A stretch of DNA of 64,000 nt from Corynebacterium afermentans subsp. lipophilum (GCF_030408375.1 NZ_CP046530.1:1-64000), one strand, 5' to 3'; counted from the stretch's first letter, positions 1 to 11,644 are shown. Numbers and translations are program-made. The notes: generated by a model from the sequence alone, not told the origin.

Positions 1-1578
1 TTGGCGGACCAACACCTCGAGGACCTGTGGCGCGGCGTCGTCGACGAGCTGCTGCGCCTCTCGGAGCAGGCCACCTCGTCCGTACCCACGCTTACCCCCC
101 AACAGCGCGCCTACCTGCGGCTGATGAAGCCGGTCGTGCTTGTCGACGGCTACGCCCTCCTCTCCGCACCCCACCAGGCCGCGAAGAATGTCATTGAGGA
201 GTCCCTGTCTCCCCACATCACCGCGCTGCTGTCGTCCCACACCGGCCAGCCCTACGCCCTGGCCGTCTCCGTGGCCGCGCCCGAGCCGGAACCCGAACCA
301 GAGCCTGAACCCGTTCAGTCGCCAGCACCCTCGCCGGAGCCGAGCTGGCAGCCCACCCAATCCCACGTCGAAGCGCCGGCGGCGGGGGAGCAGATCCCCA
401 TGGGCCTTGACGAATTGGCGCAGATGCATGCTGCACAGGTGGCGGGGCGTCGTCGAGAAGCAACTGCGCACCCCACCGTGGACCCAGTGGACCGCCGCAT
501 CCCCCGCGAGAAACCAGCGCACGACCCGGACCGCGAAGCTAGCCTGAACCCGAAGTACACCTTTGAAAACTTCGTCATCGGCTCGTCCAACCGCTTCGCC
601 AACGGCGCCGCCGTCGCCGTCGCCGAAAACCCCGCCAAGGCCTACAACCCCCTGTTCATCTGGGGCGGCTCCGGCCTCGGCAAAACCCACCTTCTGCACG
701 CCGCAGGCAACTACGCGCGCGTGCTGCAGCCGGGACTGCGCATCAAGTACGTCTCCTCCGAGGAATTCACCAACGACTACATCAACTCCGTGCGCGACGA
801 CCGCCAGGAATCCTTCAAGCGGCGCTACCGCAACCTGGACATCCTCATGGTCGACGACATCCAGTTCCTCGAGGGCAAAGAAGGCACCCAGGAAGAGTTC
901 TTCCACACCTTCAACGCTCTGCACCAGGCAAACAAGCAGATCATCCTGTCTTCCGACCGGCCGCCGAAGGAGCTGACCACGCTCGAGGACCGGTTAAGGA
1001 CACGCTTCATCAGCGGCCTGATCACCGACGTGCAGCCGCCGGACCTGGAAACCCGCATCGCCATCCTGATGAAGAAGGCGGCCGCGGACGGCACCCAAGT
1101 CGACCACGCAGTGCTCGAGCTCATTGCCTCCCAGTTCGAGTCCTCCATCCGCGAGCTCGAAGGCGCGCTGATCCGTGTGTCGGCGTACTCGTCGCTGATC
1201 AACGAGCCGATCACCATGGAAGTCGCCCAAGTAGCGCTGCGCGACATCCTTCCCGACGAAGGCGACGTCAACATCACCGCCGACGCCATCAAGGATGCCG
1301 CCGCCGAGTACTTCCAGGTCTCCCTGGACCAGCTCACCGGAGCCGGAAAGACCAGGCAGGTCGCCCACGCGCGCCAGATTGCTATGTACCTGTGCCGCGA
1401 GCTGACCGAGCTGTCCCTGCCGAAGATCGGCGACGAGTTCGGCGGCAAGGACCACACCACCGTCATGTACGCGGACCGCAAGATCCGCAAGGAAATGACC
1501 GAAAACCGCGGCACCTACGACGAGATCCAGGAGCTCACGCAGGTGATCAAGAACCGCGCCCGCATGCGCGCGCGGTAG
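1..1578 (+). CDS. dnaA: Chromosomal replication initiator protein DnaA
   Basis: DnaA is the AAA+ ATPase that binds DnaA boxes at the origin, opens the duplex and recruits the helicase. The 525-residue product starts with TTG at base 1. Domain I (about residues 1-85) is followed by a Pro/Glu-rich linker (about 90-175) containing an EPEP run. The ATPase core has Walker A GGSGLGKT at about 222-229 and Walker B LMVDDIQF near 282-289. The C-terminal DNA-binding domain carries the family signature GGKDHTTVMYA starting near 481. The gene is followed by a long origin-like gap and then dnaN, the canonical arrangement. The upstream region, and so the TTG ribosome binding site, lies outside the window. 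Identification is certain; only the start codon is open. Confidence 0.98.
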   Translation: MADQHLEDLWRGVVDELLRLSEQATSSVPTLTPQQRAYLRLMKPVVLVDGYALLSAPHQAAKNVIEESLSPHITALLSSHTGQPYALAVSVAAPEPEPEPEPEPVQSPAPSPEPSWQPTQSHVEAPAAGEQIPMGLDELAQMHAAQVAGRRREATAHPTVDPVDRRIPREKPAHDPDREASLNPKYTFENFVIGSSNRFANGAAVAVAENPAKAYNPLFIWGGSGLGKTHLLHAAGNYARVLQPGLRIKYVSSEEFTNDYINSVRDDRQESFKRRYRNLDILMVDDIQFLEGKEGTQEEFFHTFNALHQANKQIILSSDRPPKELTTLEDRLRTRFISGLITDVQPPDLETRIAILMKKAAADGTQVDHAVLELIASQFESSIRELEGALIRVSAYSSLINEPITMEVAQVALRDILPDEGDVNITADAIKDAAAEYFQVSLDQLTGAGKTRQVAHARQIAMYLCRELTELSLPKIGDEFGGKDHTTVMYADRKIRKEMTENRGTYDEIQELTQVIKNRARMRAR

Positions 1579-1756
1579 GTCGGGGCCAGCGGTCGACGGT
1601 TCTCCGGCAGTTTCGCACCTCACGCACGAGTTTCCAGCTACAAGGACCCAGCTAATCGCCTTCTGAGGGCGAAAATCGAGGTGCCACTAGCTGGATCCGT
1701 GGATTGGGGGACACCAGGGGAGGGGAGGAACGGCCCCGGGACCTACATTTCCGCAG

Positions 1757-1821
1757 ACCCTGGGATCCAAAGCCTGGGAATGCGCAAAAATCGCACGATC
1801 CCAGGCTTTGGGTCCCAGGGT
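1757..1821. repeat. Large inverted repeat between dnaA and dnaN
   Basis: Two 23-base arms (1757-1779 and 1799-1821) are reverse complements with one mismatch, separated by 19 bases. The spacer holds a small nested TGCG/CGCA pair. A smaller inverted pair (TCCAGCTA at 1633-1640 and TAGCTGGA at 1688-1695) lies just upstream. No T-run follows the large hairpin on the plus strand, so it is not a standard intrinsic terminator, although it could still end dnaA transcription. It sits inside the origin region. Confidence 0.8.
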
Positions 1822-1864
1822 TTGTGGTTTCGGCCTGGCGGGAAGCAACAACAACCACTTCTGT

Positions 1865-2130
1865 ACCACTCTCCACAGGCCTGTCCACACCTGTGTAATT
1901 ACACTGATGTAGTTTGGCCAAGTAGATCACAGTGTAACCGGCATCACACGCTCGAAGGTTGGGGACAGCGTGTGCATAACCGGTGGATGAACGCGGTTCC
2001 GCTTGTGTAATTTCGACCGCCCCGGAAAACAATCCACAGGGGACCCGACTTATCCACAAGTTATCCACAACCCAAATCACACAGGCGACACGCCGTGCGA
2101 CCGGCACAAAACCGGTCCAATCCACAGATT
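1865..2130. other. Putative origin of replication (oriC) with DnaA boxes
   Basis: The 766-base gap 1579-2344 holds no gene I can support. It has two perfect TTATCCACA boxes at 2050-2058 and 2061-2069, and several relaxed boxes: CTGTCCACA at 1881-1889, CAATCCACA at 2030-2038, another near 2118-2126, and an inverted TGTGCATAA at 1971-1979. A relatively AT-rich stretch (about 2153-2175) follows the boxes and could be the unwinding element. Placement between dnaA and dnaN is where actinobacterial origins are found. The exact boundaries are inference. Confidence 0.82.
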
Positions 2131-2344
2131 CCCCAAGACCTACTGTTGTTCCCCTCTTTACTTCTTGTAATTCAATCTGGAGAAAGAGAGGGTGTGCAAT
2201 CTTCGGCGCGGCCCTGACATTCGGCGGCGAACCGGAGGTGAAGCGTCGATAGGCAGAGTGCGCGCGGGTGAATCACAAATGTAGAGTGGTGTCCGATCTG
2301 GCTCTGCCCGAAATGCCAAACATGCCAAAGGAGACTGCGCAGTC

Positions 2345-3529
2345 ATGGACAACAATGTGTCGTTTCGCGTCCATAAGGATGAGCTCGCGGACGCTGCGGC
2401 GTGGGTCGCGCGCAGCCTGCCCACCAAGTCGACGCAGCCGGTGCTGCGCGCGGTTGTGATTACGGCCGACGACAACGGCCTGGAGTTCGCGGGCTTCGAC
2501 TACGAGGTCTCCACCCGCGTGCGCATCGGCGCTGAGGTCAACGAGCCGGGCCGCGTGGCGGTGGCCGGCAAGCTGCTCGCTGACATCGTAGGCACCATGC
2601 CTAACGACGCCATCGAGGTCTCCACCGATTCCAAGGTGATGACGCTGAAGGCGCGTTCCTCCCGCTTCGAACTGCCGCTGATTGCGTTGGACGATTACCC
2701 GCAGTTGCCGCACCTGCCGGAGGTCACGGGCCGAATCTCTCCGGCGGCGCTCACGGGCGCGGTGACCCAGGTGGCCTCCGCCGCCGGCCGCGACGACACG
2801 CTGCCGATGCTCACCGGCATCCACCTGGAAATCGACGGCGAGAATGTCACCCTGACGGCCACGGACCGTTTCCGTCTGGCGCAGCGCCACCTGACCTGGG
2901 AGCCGACCAGCCCGGACGTCAAGGCGGACTTGCTCGTCCCGGCGAAGACGCTGCTCGACAACGCACGCACGCTGGACACGTCCATCGACGATCCGGTGGA
3001 GCTCGCCGCGGGCGCTGCCGACAACATCGGCGGCGACGGCCTGTTCGGCCTGCACACCGGCAACCGCGAAACCACCACCCGCATGCTGGACGCGGATTTC
3101 CCCAACGTTGCGCCGCTGCTGCCGAAGACGCACACGGCGATCGCGTCGGTGGAGGTCGCGCCGCTTTTGGAGTCCATCCGCCGCGTCAGCCTGGTCGCGG
3201 ACCGCAACGCGCAGCTGCGCATGCACTTCAAGGAGGGTGAGCTGACGCTGTTTTCCTCCGGCGCGGATTCGGGCGCCGCCCAGGAAACGCTCCAGGCAGC
3301 GTTCACTGGGGTGGATGAGCTGCTCATCGCGTTCAACGCGGGCTATCTTCGCGACGGCCTGTCGGTCATCGGCACCGACCGCGTCGTGTTCGGCTTCACG
3401 GAAGCCTCCCGCCCGGCGATCATGATCCCGCAGCCGGAGGAGCTTCCGGAGCGCGGCGAAGACGGCACGTTCCCCACACCGGACACGCACTTCACTTACC
3501 TGCTCATGCCGGTTCGCCTGCCGGGCTAG
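2345..3529 (+). CDS. dnaN: DNA polymerase III sliding clamp (beta subunit)
   Basis: DnaN forms the ring-shaped processivity clamp that tethers polymerase III and other repair factors to DNA. The product is 394 residues, normal for actinobacterial beta clamps, and ends with the family's C-terminal YLLMPVRLPG segment. The ATG at 2345 is preceded by AAGGAG at 2328-2333. A weak -10-like TAGAGT occurs at about 2282-2287. recF follows after three bases, so dnaN and recF are probably co-transcribed. No unusual residues were noticed. Confidence 0.98.
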   Translation: MDNNVSFRVHKDELADAAAWVARSLPTKSTQPVLRAVVITADDNGLEFAGFDYEVSTRVRIGAEVNEPGRVAVAGKLLADIVGTMPNDAIEVSTDSKVMTLKARSSRFELPLIALDDYPQLPHLPEVTGRISPAALTGAVTQVASAAGRDDTLPMLTGIHLEIDGENVTLTATDRFRLAQRHLTWEPTSPDVKADLLVPAKTLLDNARTLDTSIDDPVELAAGAADNIGGDGLFGLHTGNRETTTRMLDADFPNVAPLLPKTHTAIASVEVAPLLESIRRVSLVADRNAQLRMHFKEGELTLFSSGADSGAAQETLQAAFTGVDELLIAFNAGYLRDGLSVIGTDRVVFGFTEASRPAIMIPQPEELPERGEDGTFPTPDTHFTYLLMPVRLPG

Positions 3530-3532
3530 CCC

Positions 3533-4714
3533 ATGCACGTCCGCGAGCTTGATCTGCGTGATTTCCGCTCGTGGCCCGAGCTGAATCTCAAGCTTGAGCC
3601 GGGCGTGACGGTTTTCGCAGGCCGCAACGGCCACGGCAAAACCAACATCGTCGAGGCGGTCCATTACTCGTCGAAGCTGTCGAGCCATCGCGTATCGACG
3701 GATGCTCCGCTCATCCACGCCAACGCCGAGAACGCCCGCGTGTCCGCCACCACCGTCAACGACGGTCGCGCACTGACCACGCACCTGCTGATCAAGGCGC
3801 ACGGGGCGAACCAGGCCCAGATCAACCGCACCCGGCTGAAATCCGCCCGCGAGCTGCTGGGCGTTTTGCGCGTGGTGATGTTCTCCCCGGAGGACCTGCG
3901 CCTGATCACCGGCGAGCCGGCGGAACGCCGAAAGTTCTTGGACGACCTCGCAGCACTGAGAACCCCGCGCCTCGGCGGGGCCCGCGCGGACTACGAGAAG
4001 GTGCTGCGCCAGCGAAACGCTTTGCTGAAAAGCTCGAACATGGCGCTGCGCCGCGGCTACGACGACGAAGACGGCGCCAGCGCGCTTTCCACGCTGGACG
4101 TGTGGGACGGTCAGCTCGCGGCGCTCGGCGCGCAGGTGGTGGCGGGCCGGCTCAGCCTCGTCGATGAGCTGTCCGAGCGCATCACCGAGTCCTACCAGTC
4201 CGTCGCGCCCGAGTCGCGCCCCGCATCGGTGGCGTACAGCTCCACTCTTGACCGCGCGGTGACCGAGCTCGCTGGCGGGCCCTCGCGCGACCCGGCGGTG
4301 TTTGAGGCCGCCATGCTCGCTGAGCTGGGCCGTCGCCGCAAGGACGAGATTGACCGCGGCGCCACCCTCGTGGGCCCGCACCGCGACGACCTGGCGCTCA
4401 AGCTCGGCGACCAACCCGCCAAGGGCTACGCCTCCCACGGCGAAACCTGGTCCTACGCGCTGGCGCTCCACCTCGCCGAATACCAGCTTCTGGCCAGCGA
4501 GGGCACCGACCCGGTGCTGATCCTCGACGACGTCTTCGCCGAGCTCGACGCCAAGCGCCGCGAGCGCCTCGTGCATGTCGCCGCCGACGCTGAGCAGGTC
4601 CTGGTCACCGCCGCGGTGGGCGACGACCTGCCCGGTAACCTCGACGACGCCGTCGCCGCGCGCTACGCCGTGACCATGCAGGACGGGGTGAGCGCCATTG
4701 AGCGATCTGATTAA
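3533..4714 (+). CDS. recF: DNA replication and repair protein RecF
   Basis: RecF is an SMC-like ATPase that helps load RecA at gapped DNA. The 393-residue product has Walker A GRNGHGKT at about residues 30-37, the signature region LVGPHRDDL, and Walker [12 protein letters not shown] near the C-terminus. It begins three bases after dnaN and its last codons overlap the start of the downstream DUF721 gene. This matches the standard dnaA-dnaN-recF order; gnd, which mycobacteria carry between dnaN and recF, is absent. Confidence 0.97.
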   Translation: MHVRELDLRDFRSWPELNLKLEPGVTVFAGRNGHGKTNIVEAVHYSSKLSSHRVSTDAPLIHANAENARVSATTVNDGRALTTHLLIKAHGANQAQINRTRLKSARELLGVLRVVMFSPEDLRLITGEPAERRKFLDDLAALRTPRLGGARADYEKVLRQRNALLKSSNMALRRGYDDEDGASALSTLDVWDGQLAALGAQVVAGRLSLVDELSERITESYQSVAPESRPASVAYSSTLDRAVTELAGGPSRDPAVFEAAMLAELGRRRKDEIDRGATLVGPHRDDLALKLGDQPAKGYASHGETWSYALALHLAEYQLLASEGTDPVLILDDVFAELDAKRRERLVHVAADAEQVLVTAAVGDDLPGNLDDAVAARYAVTMQDGVSAIERSD

Positions 4715-5294
4715 GCGCAGCTTCGACACCGTGCGCGCCACCGCCCGCAAACGCGGCCGCCCCCTGCCGGACCTCTCCCACCAGGGCACCAGCACCATCC
4801 CGCGGCGCAACAAGCCATCGCTTCACGACGGACCAAAGGCGGGCATCACCGTGCCGGGATTAGATGTGCCGGAGGAACGTCGCAAAGCAAATGTGCGAGG
4901 CATCCCCACGGGCCTGGACGGGCGCGCATTGCCGCGCAGCTACAAGGTCTCCTCCTTTTCCAACCTGCTGGGCTCAGAAATCCGCAAACGCGACTGGACC
5001 GAGAAGATGGCGCACGGCTGGGTCATGGGGCACTGGGCCGAGCTGGTGGGCGAGAAGATCGGCCAACACACGCACGTGGAGATGATCAAGGGCGGCGAAG
5101 TGCACGTCAGCTGCGATTCCACTGCCTGGGCGACGCAGATGAAGTACATGCAGCGCGAAGTGCTCGCGGCGATCGCGGCGCAGGTCGGGCCGGACGTGGT
5201 GACCAAGCTGCACGTCTACGGGCCGAAGACGAAGAGCTGGCGGTATGGCCCGCTGCACGTGAAAGGCCGCGGGCCGCGCGACACGTACGGGTAA
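4698..5294 (+). CDS. dciA: DUF721 protein, DciA-type helicase loader candidate
   Basis: The 198-residue product has a basic N-terminal tail and a DUF721 core around residues 75-190 ([14 protein letters not shown], then [11 protein letters not shown]). In actinobacteria this recF-gyrB neighbour is the DciA family, which brings the replicative helicase DnaB to the origin; the role here is transferred from the family. The chosen start is TTG at 4698, overlapping the recF stop and implying translational coupling. An upstream GTG at 4688 is out of frame. The gene symbol rests on context and domain, not on a search. Confidence 0.87.
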   Translation: MSDLIKRSFDTVRATARKRGRPLPDLSHQGTSTIPRRNKPSLHDGPKAGITVPGLDVPEERRKANVRGIPTGLDGRALPRSYKVSSFSNLLGSEIRKRDWTEKMAHGWVMGHWAELVGEKIGQHTHVEMIKGGEVHVSCDSTAWATQMKYMQREVLAAIAAQVGPDVVTKLHVYGPKTKSWRYGPLHVKGRGPRDTYG

Positions 5295-5396
5295 CGGCCA
5301 AGCGAAAAACGCGCGTGAAACGCCCTCTCGCGCGTTGGACACCTCCCCGTTATGGCCCCCTCACCGTGTAATATAGGACGGGTTCAACGGGCCTGA

Positions 5397-7541
<2,145 letters not shown>

Positions 7542-7557
7542 GCGGGAGCGCTTTAGA

Positions 7558-7570
7558 CGTCGTTAAGCAA
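7558..7570 (+). repeat. Copy of dispersed CGTCGATAAGCAA motif (one mismatch)
   Basis: This copy reads CGTCGTTAAGCAA. On the minus strand it overlaps the last codons and TAA stop of the downstream minus-strand gene. See the finding on the dispersed 13-base motif. Confidence 0.6.
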
Positions 7571-7997
7571 AACGCTCCACGATCTCGCCGAGCTGCGGCA
7601 ACGACGGGCCCACGATCTTCGCGGCCTTGCCGCGCAGCGTGGAGTACACCTTCTTGATGGCGCCGGGCATGGAATCCGCCTGCTTGTCGCCTGCGTCGAG
7701 CATCGCCTTGACCACGTCGTCCTCGCGGCCGGAGAGGAACTCGCCGAAGCCCTGCTGGCCGCTGGCCTGGTAGGCGGACCAGTAGGGGTTGAGCTCCTCG
7801 ACGATCTGCGGGAGGAACTTGTTCACGCCCTTGGAAATGGCGTCCGCGTCGGCCTTCTTACCTGCGGCGACAGCCGACTTTAAGGCCATGCCGGTGAGGC
7901 CGGACTGGCGGGCGACAGTGTCGTCCACAAGAGTGGTGATCTCCTGGACAACCTGGGGGCGCTTGGCTGCGTCGAGCAGCTGGGAAAGATCAGTCAT
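7563..7997 (-). CDS. DUF6918-like small cytosolic protein
   Basis: This is a 144-residue soluble protein with no signal peptide or membrane segment. It begins MTDLSQLLDAAKR and is helical and charged throughout. It resembles the uncharacterised DUF6918-type proteins of corynebacteria; I cannot assign a function. I prefer the ATG at 7997; another ATG two codons upstream (8003) is equally possible. A rho-independent hairpin lies only about 20 bases upstream, so the gene probably has its own promoter or is read through from the genes above. No clear Shine-Dalgarno sequence was seen. Confidence 0.8.
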   Translation of the reverse strand: MTDLSQLLDAAKRPQVVQEITTLVDDTVARQSGLTGMALKSAVAAGKKADADAISKGVNKFLPQIVEELNPYWSAYQASGQQGFGEFLSGREDDVVKAMLDAGDKQADSMPGAIKKVYSTLRGKAAKIVGPSLPQLGEIVERFA

Positions 7998-8015
7998 GGC
8001 CATCAGTTTAACGGG

Positions 8016-8045
8016 AAAAACGGCCGGTGCGGGACCGGCCGTTTT
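8016..8045 (-). terminator. Intrinsic terminator hairpin between minus-strand genes
   Basis: A perfect 12-base stem (8017-8028 with 8034-8045) around a 5-base loop is followed on the minus strand by five Ts. It would end transcription from the gene at 8157-8603, but it could also act in the plus direction, where it is followed by TTTTCGG. Confidence 0.85.
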
Positions 8046-8156
8046 CGGTTGCAGCTCTTCCACCGCAGCACCTCTCTTGCCACATGTGTCACATGGCTCT
8101 CGTGGGTTCACTGCAACCACAACGGGCACAACCGTAACACAGGGTGTGTGGCGGAG

Positions 8157-8603
8157 CTAACGCTGGGGGAGGTACTCCTCGAGCTGCGGCAGGTACTGAT
8201 CCGCGTAGGACTGCACAAACGCCGTGATCTCCTTCGCAGGAATCAGGCGGTTGCCTTCCGACGAGCCGGGCACATGCGTCAGATTAAACTGCTCCGCCAA
8301 GTTGTCCACCGCCTCGCGCGCCTCGGGCACAAAATCGACGATGAGCTGCACCGCGACCGCCGTCGCCGCAAACGCGATAGCCAGGGAGATCGGAGCCGAG
8401 CCCGTGTAGGACCCCTCCAGCGCGCGCTTTTCCGGCGGGTTGATGTCCTTGTCATAGTCCGGGCGGTAGTTCGGCTTGGACGAACCTTTCGAGCTTGCCG
8501 AGGACAACTGCGAAATAGCGGTGTCCTGCGCAAAGGCGGGGGAGGGGGCGGCGAGCAGGGCGGCGGCCGCCAGCGCCGCAACAGTTTTCTTCATGGGGAA
8601 CAT
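8157..8603 (-). CDS. Small exported protein with C-terminal membrane or amphipathic segment
   Basis: The product (about 148 residues from ATG 8603, or 145 from ATG 8594) starts with a clear signal peptide (MKKTVAALAAAALLAAP, ending SPAFA). A mature region rich in Ser, Lys and Pro leads to one hydrophobic segment (PISLAIAFAATAVAVQLIVDF, split by no charges until the end) and a charged C-terminus. The ATG at 8603 lies one base after the stop of the preceding large envelope gene, so the two are probably translationally coupled. I do not recognise the family. It is likely an accessory subunit or membrane partner of the large upstream protein. Confidence 0.78.
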   Translation of the reverse strand: MFPMKKTVAALAAAALLAAPSPAFAQDTAISQLSSASSKGSSKPNYRPDYDKDINPPEKRALEGSYTGSAPISLAIAFAATAVAVQLIVDFVPEAREAVDNLAEQFNLTHVPGSSEGNRLIPAKEITAFVQSYADQYLPQLEEYLPQR

Positions 8604-8604
8604 G

Positions 8605-10461
8605 TTAGGCGGTGGGGAAAGGCAAGTCGGGCCAGAGTCCCATCTGTTCCAACTGAGGCTTGGCGGCGAACGCCAACCCGCCCAGCGCCGCCAGGACACC
8701 AATCACAATGGCGATGATGCCGGCGGTGCTGGAGCCCTCGTCGGCTGGGGTCGGCGATGGGGTTGTGGGTTCTGGTTCCGAGGTGGTCTCCGGGGCCGGT
8801 TCGGGTTCTGGCTCCGGTGTGGATTCCGGCTCGGGCGTGATCTCCGCTTCCGGCGCGGTGACCTTGAAGTTCGCGCCGACCATGGTGTCGGAGCCGTCCT
8901 CGAATACGACCGCCAAGACCAAGTGGTGTGCGCGTATGGAGGTTACGGCGTCGGGTTTTGCGGAAATGGTCAGAGCACCGGTGCGGGAGTCGACGCTGAC
9001 GTCGTTGCCGTCCCGGTCGGCACCATTGAGATGTTTAAGAGTGACTACGCTGCCCTCCGGTAGGCCATCTGGGGAGTAGCTGACGGTCTCGCCGGGGTGC
9101 AGCTCCACATCCGGGTAAGTCACATGAGCGGTCTCGGACTGCGGGTTCTCCGGTTTCACCAGGAGGAACGGAGCCACGAGGTACTTGACGGAGCCGTCCG
9201 GGAAGTGTGCAGCCACATCGGCCTCGAAAGCGATGTTGGGCTTGGTGTTGTTCGGGGGAGTCACGGTGAGCTCACCGGTGGTGCGCGCGACGTCGACAGT
9301 CCAGCCCGGCACGAATTCCCCATAGTGCTCGAACCAGGTGCCCTCCGGGAAGTCGCCTTCGAGCTTCGCAGTGAATGGCCCCGGCGTGGGTGCCTCCACC
9401 TTCTGGTACTCCAACTCGGCCCGCTCGTTGTCCCACAACCCAGGCTCACCGATCTCGAACACCGCGGAACCCAGGCCCACGCTTTCGTCGTCGTAGGTAA
9501 CCTCCACCGGGACGAAAAATTGCGAACCCGAGGTCTTAATGGGCCGCTTCGGGGTCATCGTCACTTGGCCTGTTTGCTTATCGACGTCCACGTCGAAGCG
9601 CTGGGTCAGGCTCGGCACTAAGTCGTCGCGAAGCTTGAAGCTGTCAACGCCTCGGGTTGAGCCCAAGAACTCCGCGAACTCGGACTCGTCGCCAGGCATG
9701 ATGCGGTACTGCCACTGCGGCCGGATCCGGTTGTCATAGAGGTAATTGAAGAAGTCAGAGAGATCCTCGCGTCTAAGTTCCTCGAACGACTGCTCATCAA
9801 CGTCCATCGTTAACAGCAGCACAGGCAGGGTGGCTTCCGATCCATCTGGGTAGTGCACCGTCACAGCCGCAGCGGTGTTGGAGCGGAAACGCAGGGAGTC
9901 TGTCTGCGTCACGGTGAGGGTGCCCTTGTCGTCCACCTCGACGGAGTAGTGCTCCGGCGCGACGACGGAGAACGTGGTGCCCTCGGGGACCTCACCCTGA
10001 AGGGGCTCCGCAACCTCCTGGTCAAGCGATGTGTATACCGCGTAGTACTCCACCGGGTACTTCTGGGCCATCTCGCCGAGCTGATCCACCACGTCCACCT
10101 GCACCGTGCGCTGTACGGTGCGAAAGCCGTCGCTGACCGCGACGGTGAGCATCGTGCGCTCGCCGGGGGAGACGTCGTCTGCGACACGGATGGTGACTTC
10201 GCCGGTGCGCGGTTCCGTCGTAAAGCTATAGCCCAAGTAGTCACGTTCGCCGGAGAAGCGCACGTCGCTCGAGAACTCGCCCTCCGGCTTTACCTTCACC
10301 TCCCCGCCCGGGGTGATGCGGACGTCGGGCCAGCTCAGGGAATCGATGCTCTGGACCTGGGTGGTCTCCGCGAGCGCGTGGGGGACCGTTGCGCCGCCGC
10401 ACACCAACGAGGCGGCGGTGGCGAAGGCGACGGCCGCACGGCCGATCTTTTTGGCAGACAT
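8605..10461 (-). CDS. Large surface protein with repeated beta-sandwich domains and C-terminal membrane anchor
   Basis: The 618-residue product has an N-terminal signal peptide (basic MSAKKIGRAA, hydrophobic core, cleavage near HALAE). About five repeated domains of 80-100 residues follow, each marked by phrases such as WPDVRITPGGEV and YPDVELHPGETV, reminiscent of Rib/YPDG-type stalk domains. A Glu/Pro/Thr-rich linker precedes one hydrophobic helix (IIAIVIGVLAALGG) and a short tail ending LPFPTA, with no LPXTG motif. The start ATG at 10461 has GAAAGG upstream. It heads a minus-strand group with the small exported protein. The role is probably adhesion or envelope structure; this is inference. 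Confidence 0.85.
   Translation of the reverse strand: MSAKKIGRAAVAFATAASLVCGGATVPHALAETTQVQSIDSLSWPDVRITPGGEVKVKPEGEFSSDVRFSGERDYLGYSFTTEPRTGEVTIRVADDVSPGERTMLTVAVSDGFRTVQRTVQVDVVDQLGEMAQKYPVEYYAVYTSLDQEVAEPLQGEVPEGTTFSVVAPEHYSVEVDDKGTLTVTQTDSLRFRSNTAAAVTVHYPDGSEATLPVLLLTMDVDEQSFEELRREDLSDFFNYLYDNRIRPQWQYRIMPGDESEFAEFLGSTRGVDSFKLRDDLVPSLTQRFDVDVDKQTGQVTMTPKRPIKTSGSQFFVPVEVTYDDESVGLGSAVFEIGEPGLWDNERAELEYQKVEAPTPGPFTAKLEGDFPEGTWFEHYGEFVPGWTVDVARTTGELTVTPPNNTKPNIAFEADVAAHFPDGSVKYLVAPFLLVKPENPQSETAHVTYPDVELHPGETVSYSPDGLPEGSVVTLKHLNGADRDGNDVSVDSRTGALTISAKPDAVTSIRAHHLVLAVVFEDGSDTMVGANFKVTAPEAEITPEPESTPEPEPEPAPETTSEPEPTTPSPTPADEGSSTAGIIAIVIGVLAALGGLAFAAKPQLEQMGLWPDLPFPTA
9574..9586 (-). repeat. Exact copy of dispersed CGTCGATAAGCAA motif
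   Basis: This exact 13-base copy lies inside the large surface protein gene, where the minus strand codes for VDKQ. See the finding on the dispersed motif. Confidence 0.6.
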
Positions 10462-10584
10462 GGGAAGCCTTTCGGGAAACAATGCGGGATGCGCAGCAGT
10501 ATACGCCTTGAGCTGGGGAAAGCACGACAACTCAGTCCCTGCGCGAAAAGGAACCGCCGGGTGGCTGCGAGCGTCTAACTAGCC

Positions 10585-11580
10585 ATGACCCACCTTTACA
10601 ACGGCATGACCACCACTGCCGGCGCGTTGCTCTACCCGAACCCAGGGCGTCTCCTGCCTGGAATGGCCAGCGTGAACGGGGAGTTCCAGGTGCCGCGACA
10701 CGTGCTGCGGCCAGACAGTATTGTCATCCGTGATTCCGTCCGCCACCCTCGCCGGGTGCGCTACCAGGTGCCGGCAAAGTACCGCGCGGTGGCGCACGCG
10801 CTCGCACATCCGGGCACAACGCTCGCCGGTTTCGGTGCGCTGGCCTTGTACGGGCTGCCGTACCTGGTGGACGCGCACGACACCGTCTTAATCTCACCCA
10901 CCCTCCACGCGAAAAAACGTGGCAGCACGTTTGAGCCGGCCCTTGTGAGAAAGCAGCTAGAACCAGGTGAACTGTGGCAGATGGAGTGCCGCGACGAGCT
11001 GATCACGGTCGCCGCGCCGCCCGTTGCTGTCGTACAAGCGCTGCAGCTCATTCGGTCCCGGCAGTGCGCGTGGCCCGTCATCGCCAGCGAGGACGAGGAG
11101 GTGTTTGTGCGTGCGGTCCAGCTTGTCGACGCCTCCCGCCGCTTCCTCGCCCTCACCCCAGAAGCGATCGCCGTCGCGGGCAAAGGCCGCGTGAACAACA
11201 GGTGGCTCGCGTCGGTGCTGAAGGCTTCGAGCGCGCTCGCAGATTCGCCGAAAGAGACTGAAATGCGTCTCATTGCTCAGGAGGTGGCCCGTCAGTTCGG
11301 GCTGAAACTGGAGGAGCAGGTGGAGTTCTGGGCGAACGGCAAGCTAGTTACGCGCGCTGACCTGGCTTTCCCCGAGGCGAGAATCGCGCTGTATTACGAC
11401 GGCCGCCACCACGACGGTGCCAGCACCCGCCTGCGCGACACCAGCATCGACCTCTACCTGACCTCTATCAACTGGCGGCCACTGCGCTACGGCACGAACA
11501 TGCTCAGCGGCCTGGTCGGGCACTTGGAGGTGGTCTTGAGGGAGCGCGGATTCGCAAAAGTTGACGAGCCCAAAATCTGA
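10585..11580 (+). CDS. Orphan protein with DUF559/Vsr-like nuclease fold candidate
   Basis: The 331-residue product has an N-terminal part resembling AbiEi-type or actinobacterial winged-helix proteins (ALAHPGTTLAGFGALALYGL). Its C-terminal part fits a PD-(D/E)XK pattern: ETEMRLIAQEVARQFGL, then TRADLAFPEARIALYYDG about 30 residues later. Such DUF559/Vsr-like domains are common as single genes in corynebacteria and their role is unknown. The gene is solitary. An alternative start is the ATG at 10606. Its 3' end runs into an inverted-repeat element (11552-11630). A related architecture is encoded at 39144-40109. The function is unproven. Confidence 0.7.
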   Translation: MTHLYNGMTTTAGALLYPNPGRLLPGMASVNGEFQVPRHVLRPDSIVIRDSVRHPRRVRYQVPAKYRAVAHALAHPGTTLAGFGALALYGLPYLVDAHDTVLISPTLHAKKRGSTFEPALVRKQLEPGELWQMECRDELITVAAPPVAVVQALQLIRSRQCAWPVIASEDEEVFVRAVQLVDASRRFLALTPEAIAVAGKGRVNNRWLASVLKASSALADSPKETEMRLIAQEVARQFGLKLEEQVEFWANGKLVTRADLAFPEARIALYYDGRHHDGASTRLRDTSIDLYLTSINWRPLRYGTNMLSGLVGHLEVVLRERGFAKVDEPKI

Positions 11581-11630
11581 CCTGGGGGTTCGCACGCGAA
11601 TTTCGGGCGGATTGTCAAACTTTGCGAGCG
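11552..11630. repeat. Intergenic inverted-repeat element (TTCGCAAAAGTTGAC type)
   Basis: The outer arms TTCGCAAAAGTTGAC (starting near 11553) and GTCAAACTTTGCGAG (ending near 11630) are inverted with few mismatches. The left arm supplies the last codons of the upstream gene. A similar element occupies 15311-15388. Confidence 0.65.
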
Positions 11631-11631
11631 G

Positions 11632-11644
11632 TTGCTTATCGACG
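11632..11644 (-). repeat. Exact copy of dispersed CGTCGATAAGCAA motif
   Basis: The minus strand reads the exact 13-mer. It contains the last codons and TAA stop of the Doc-like gene at 11636-11908. Confidence 0.6.

Noticed and set aside
1681..2252. Short open frames in the dnaA-dnaN gap
   Set aside because: They overlap DnaA boxes and inverted repeats, lack ribosome binding sites and have no recognisable protein pattern.
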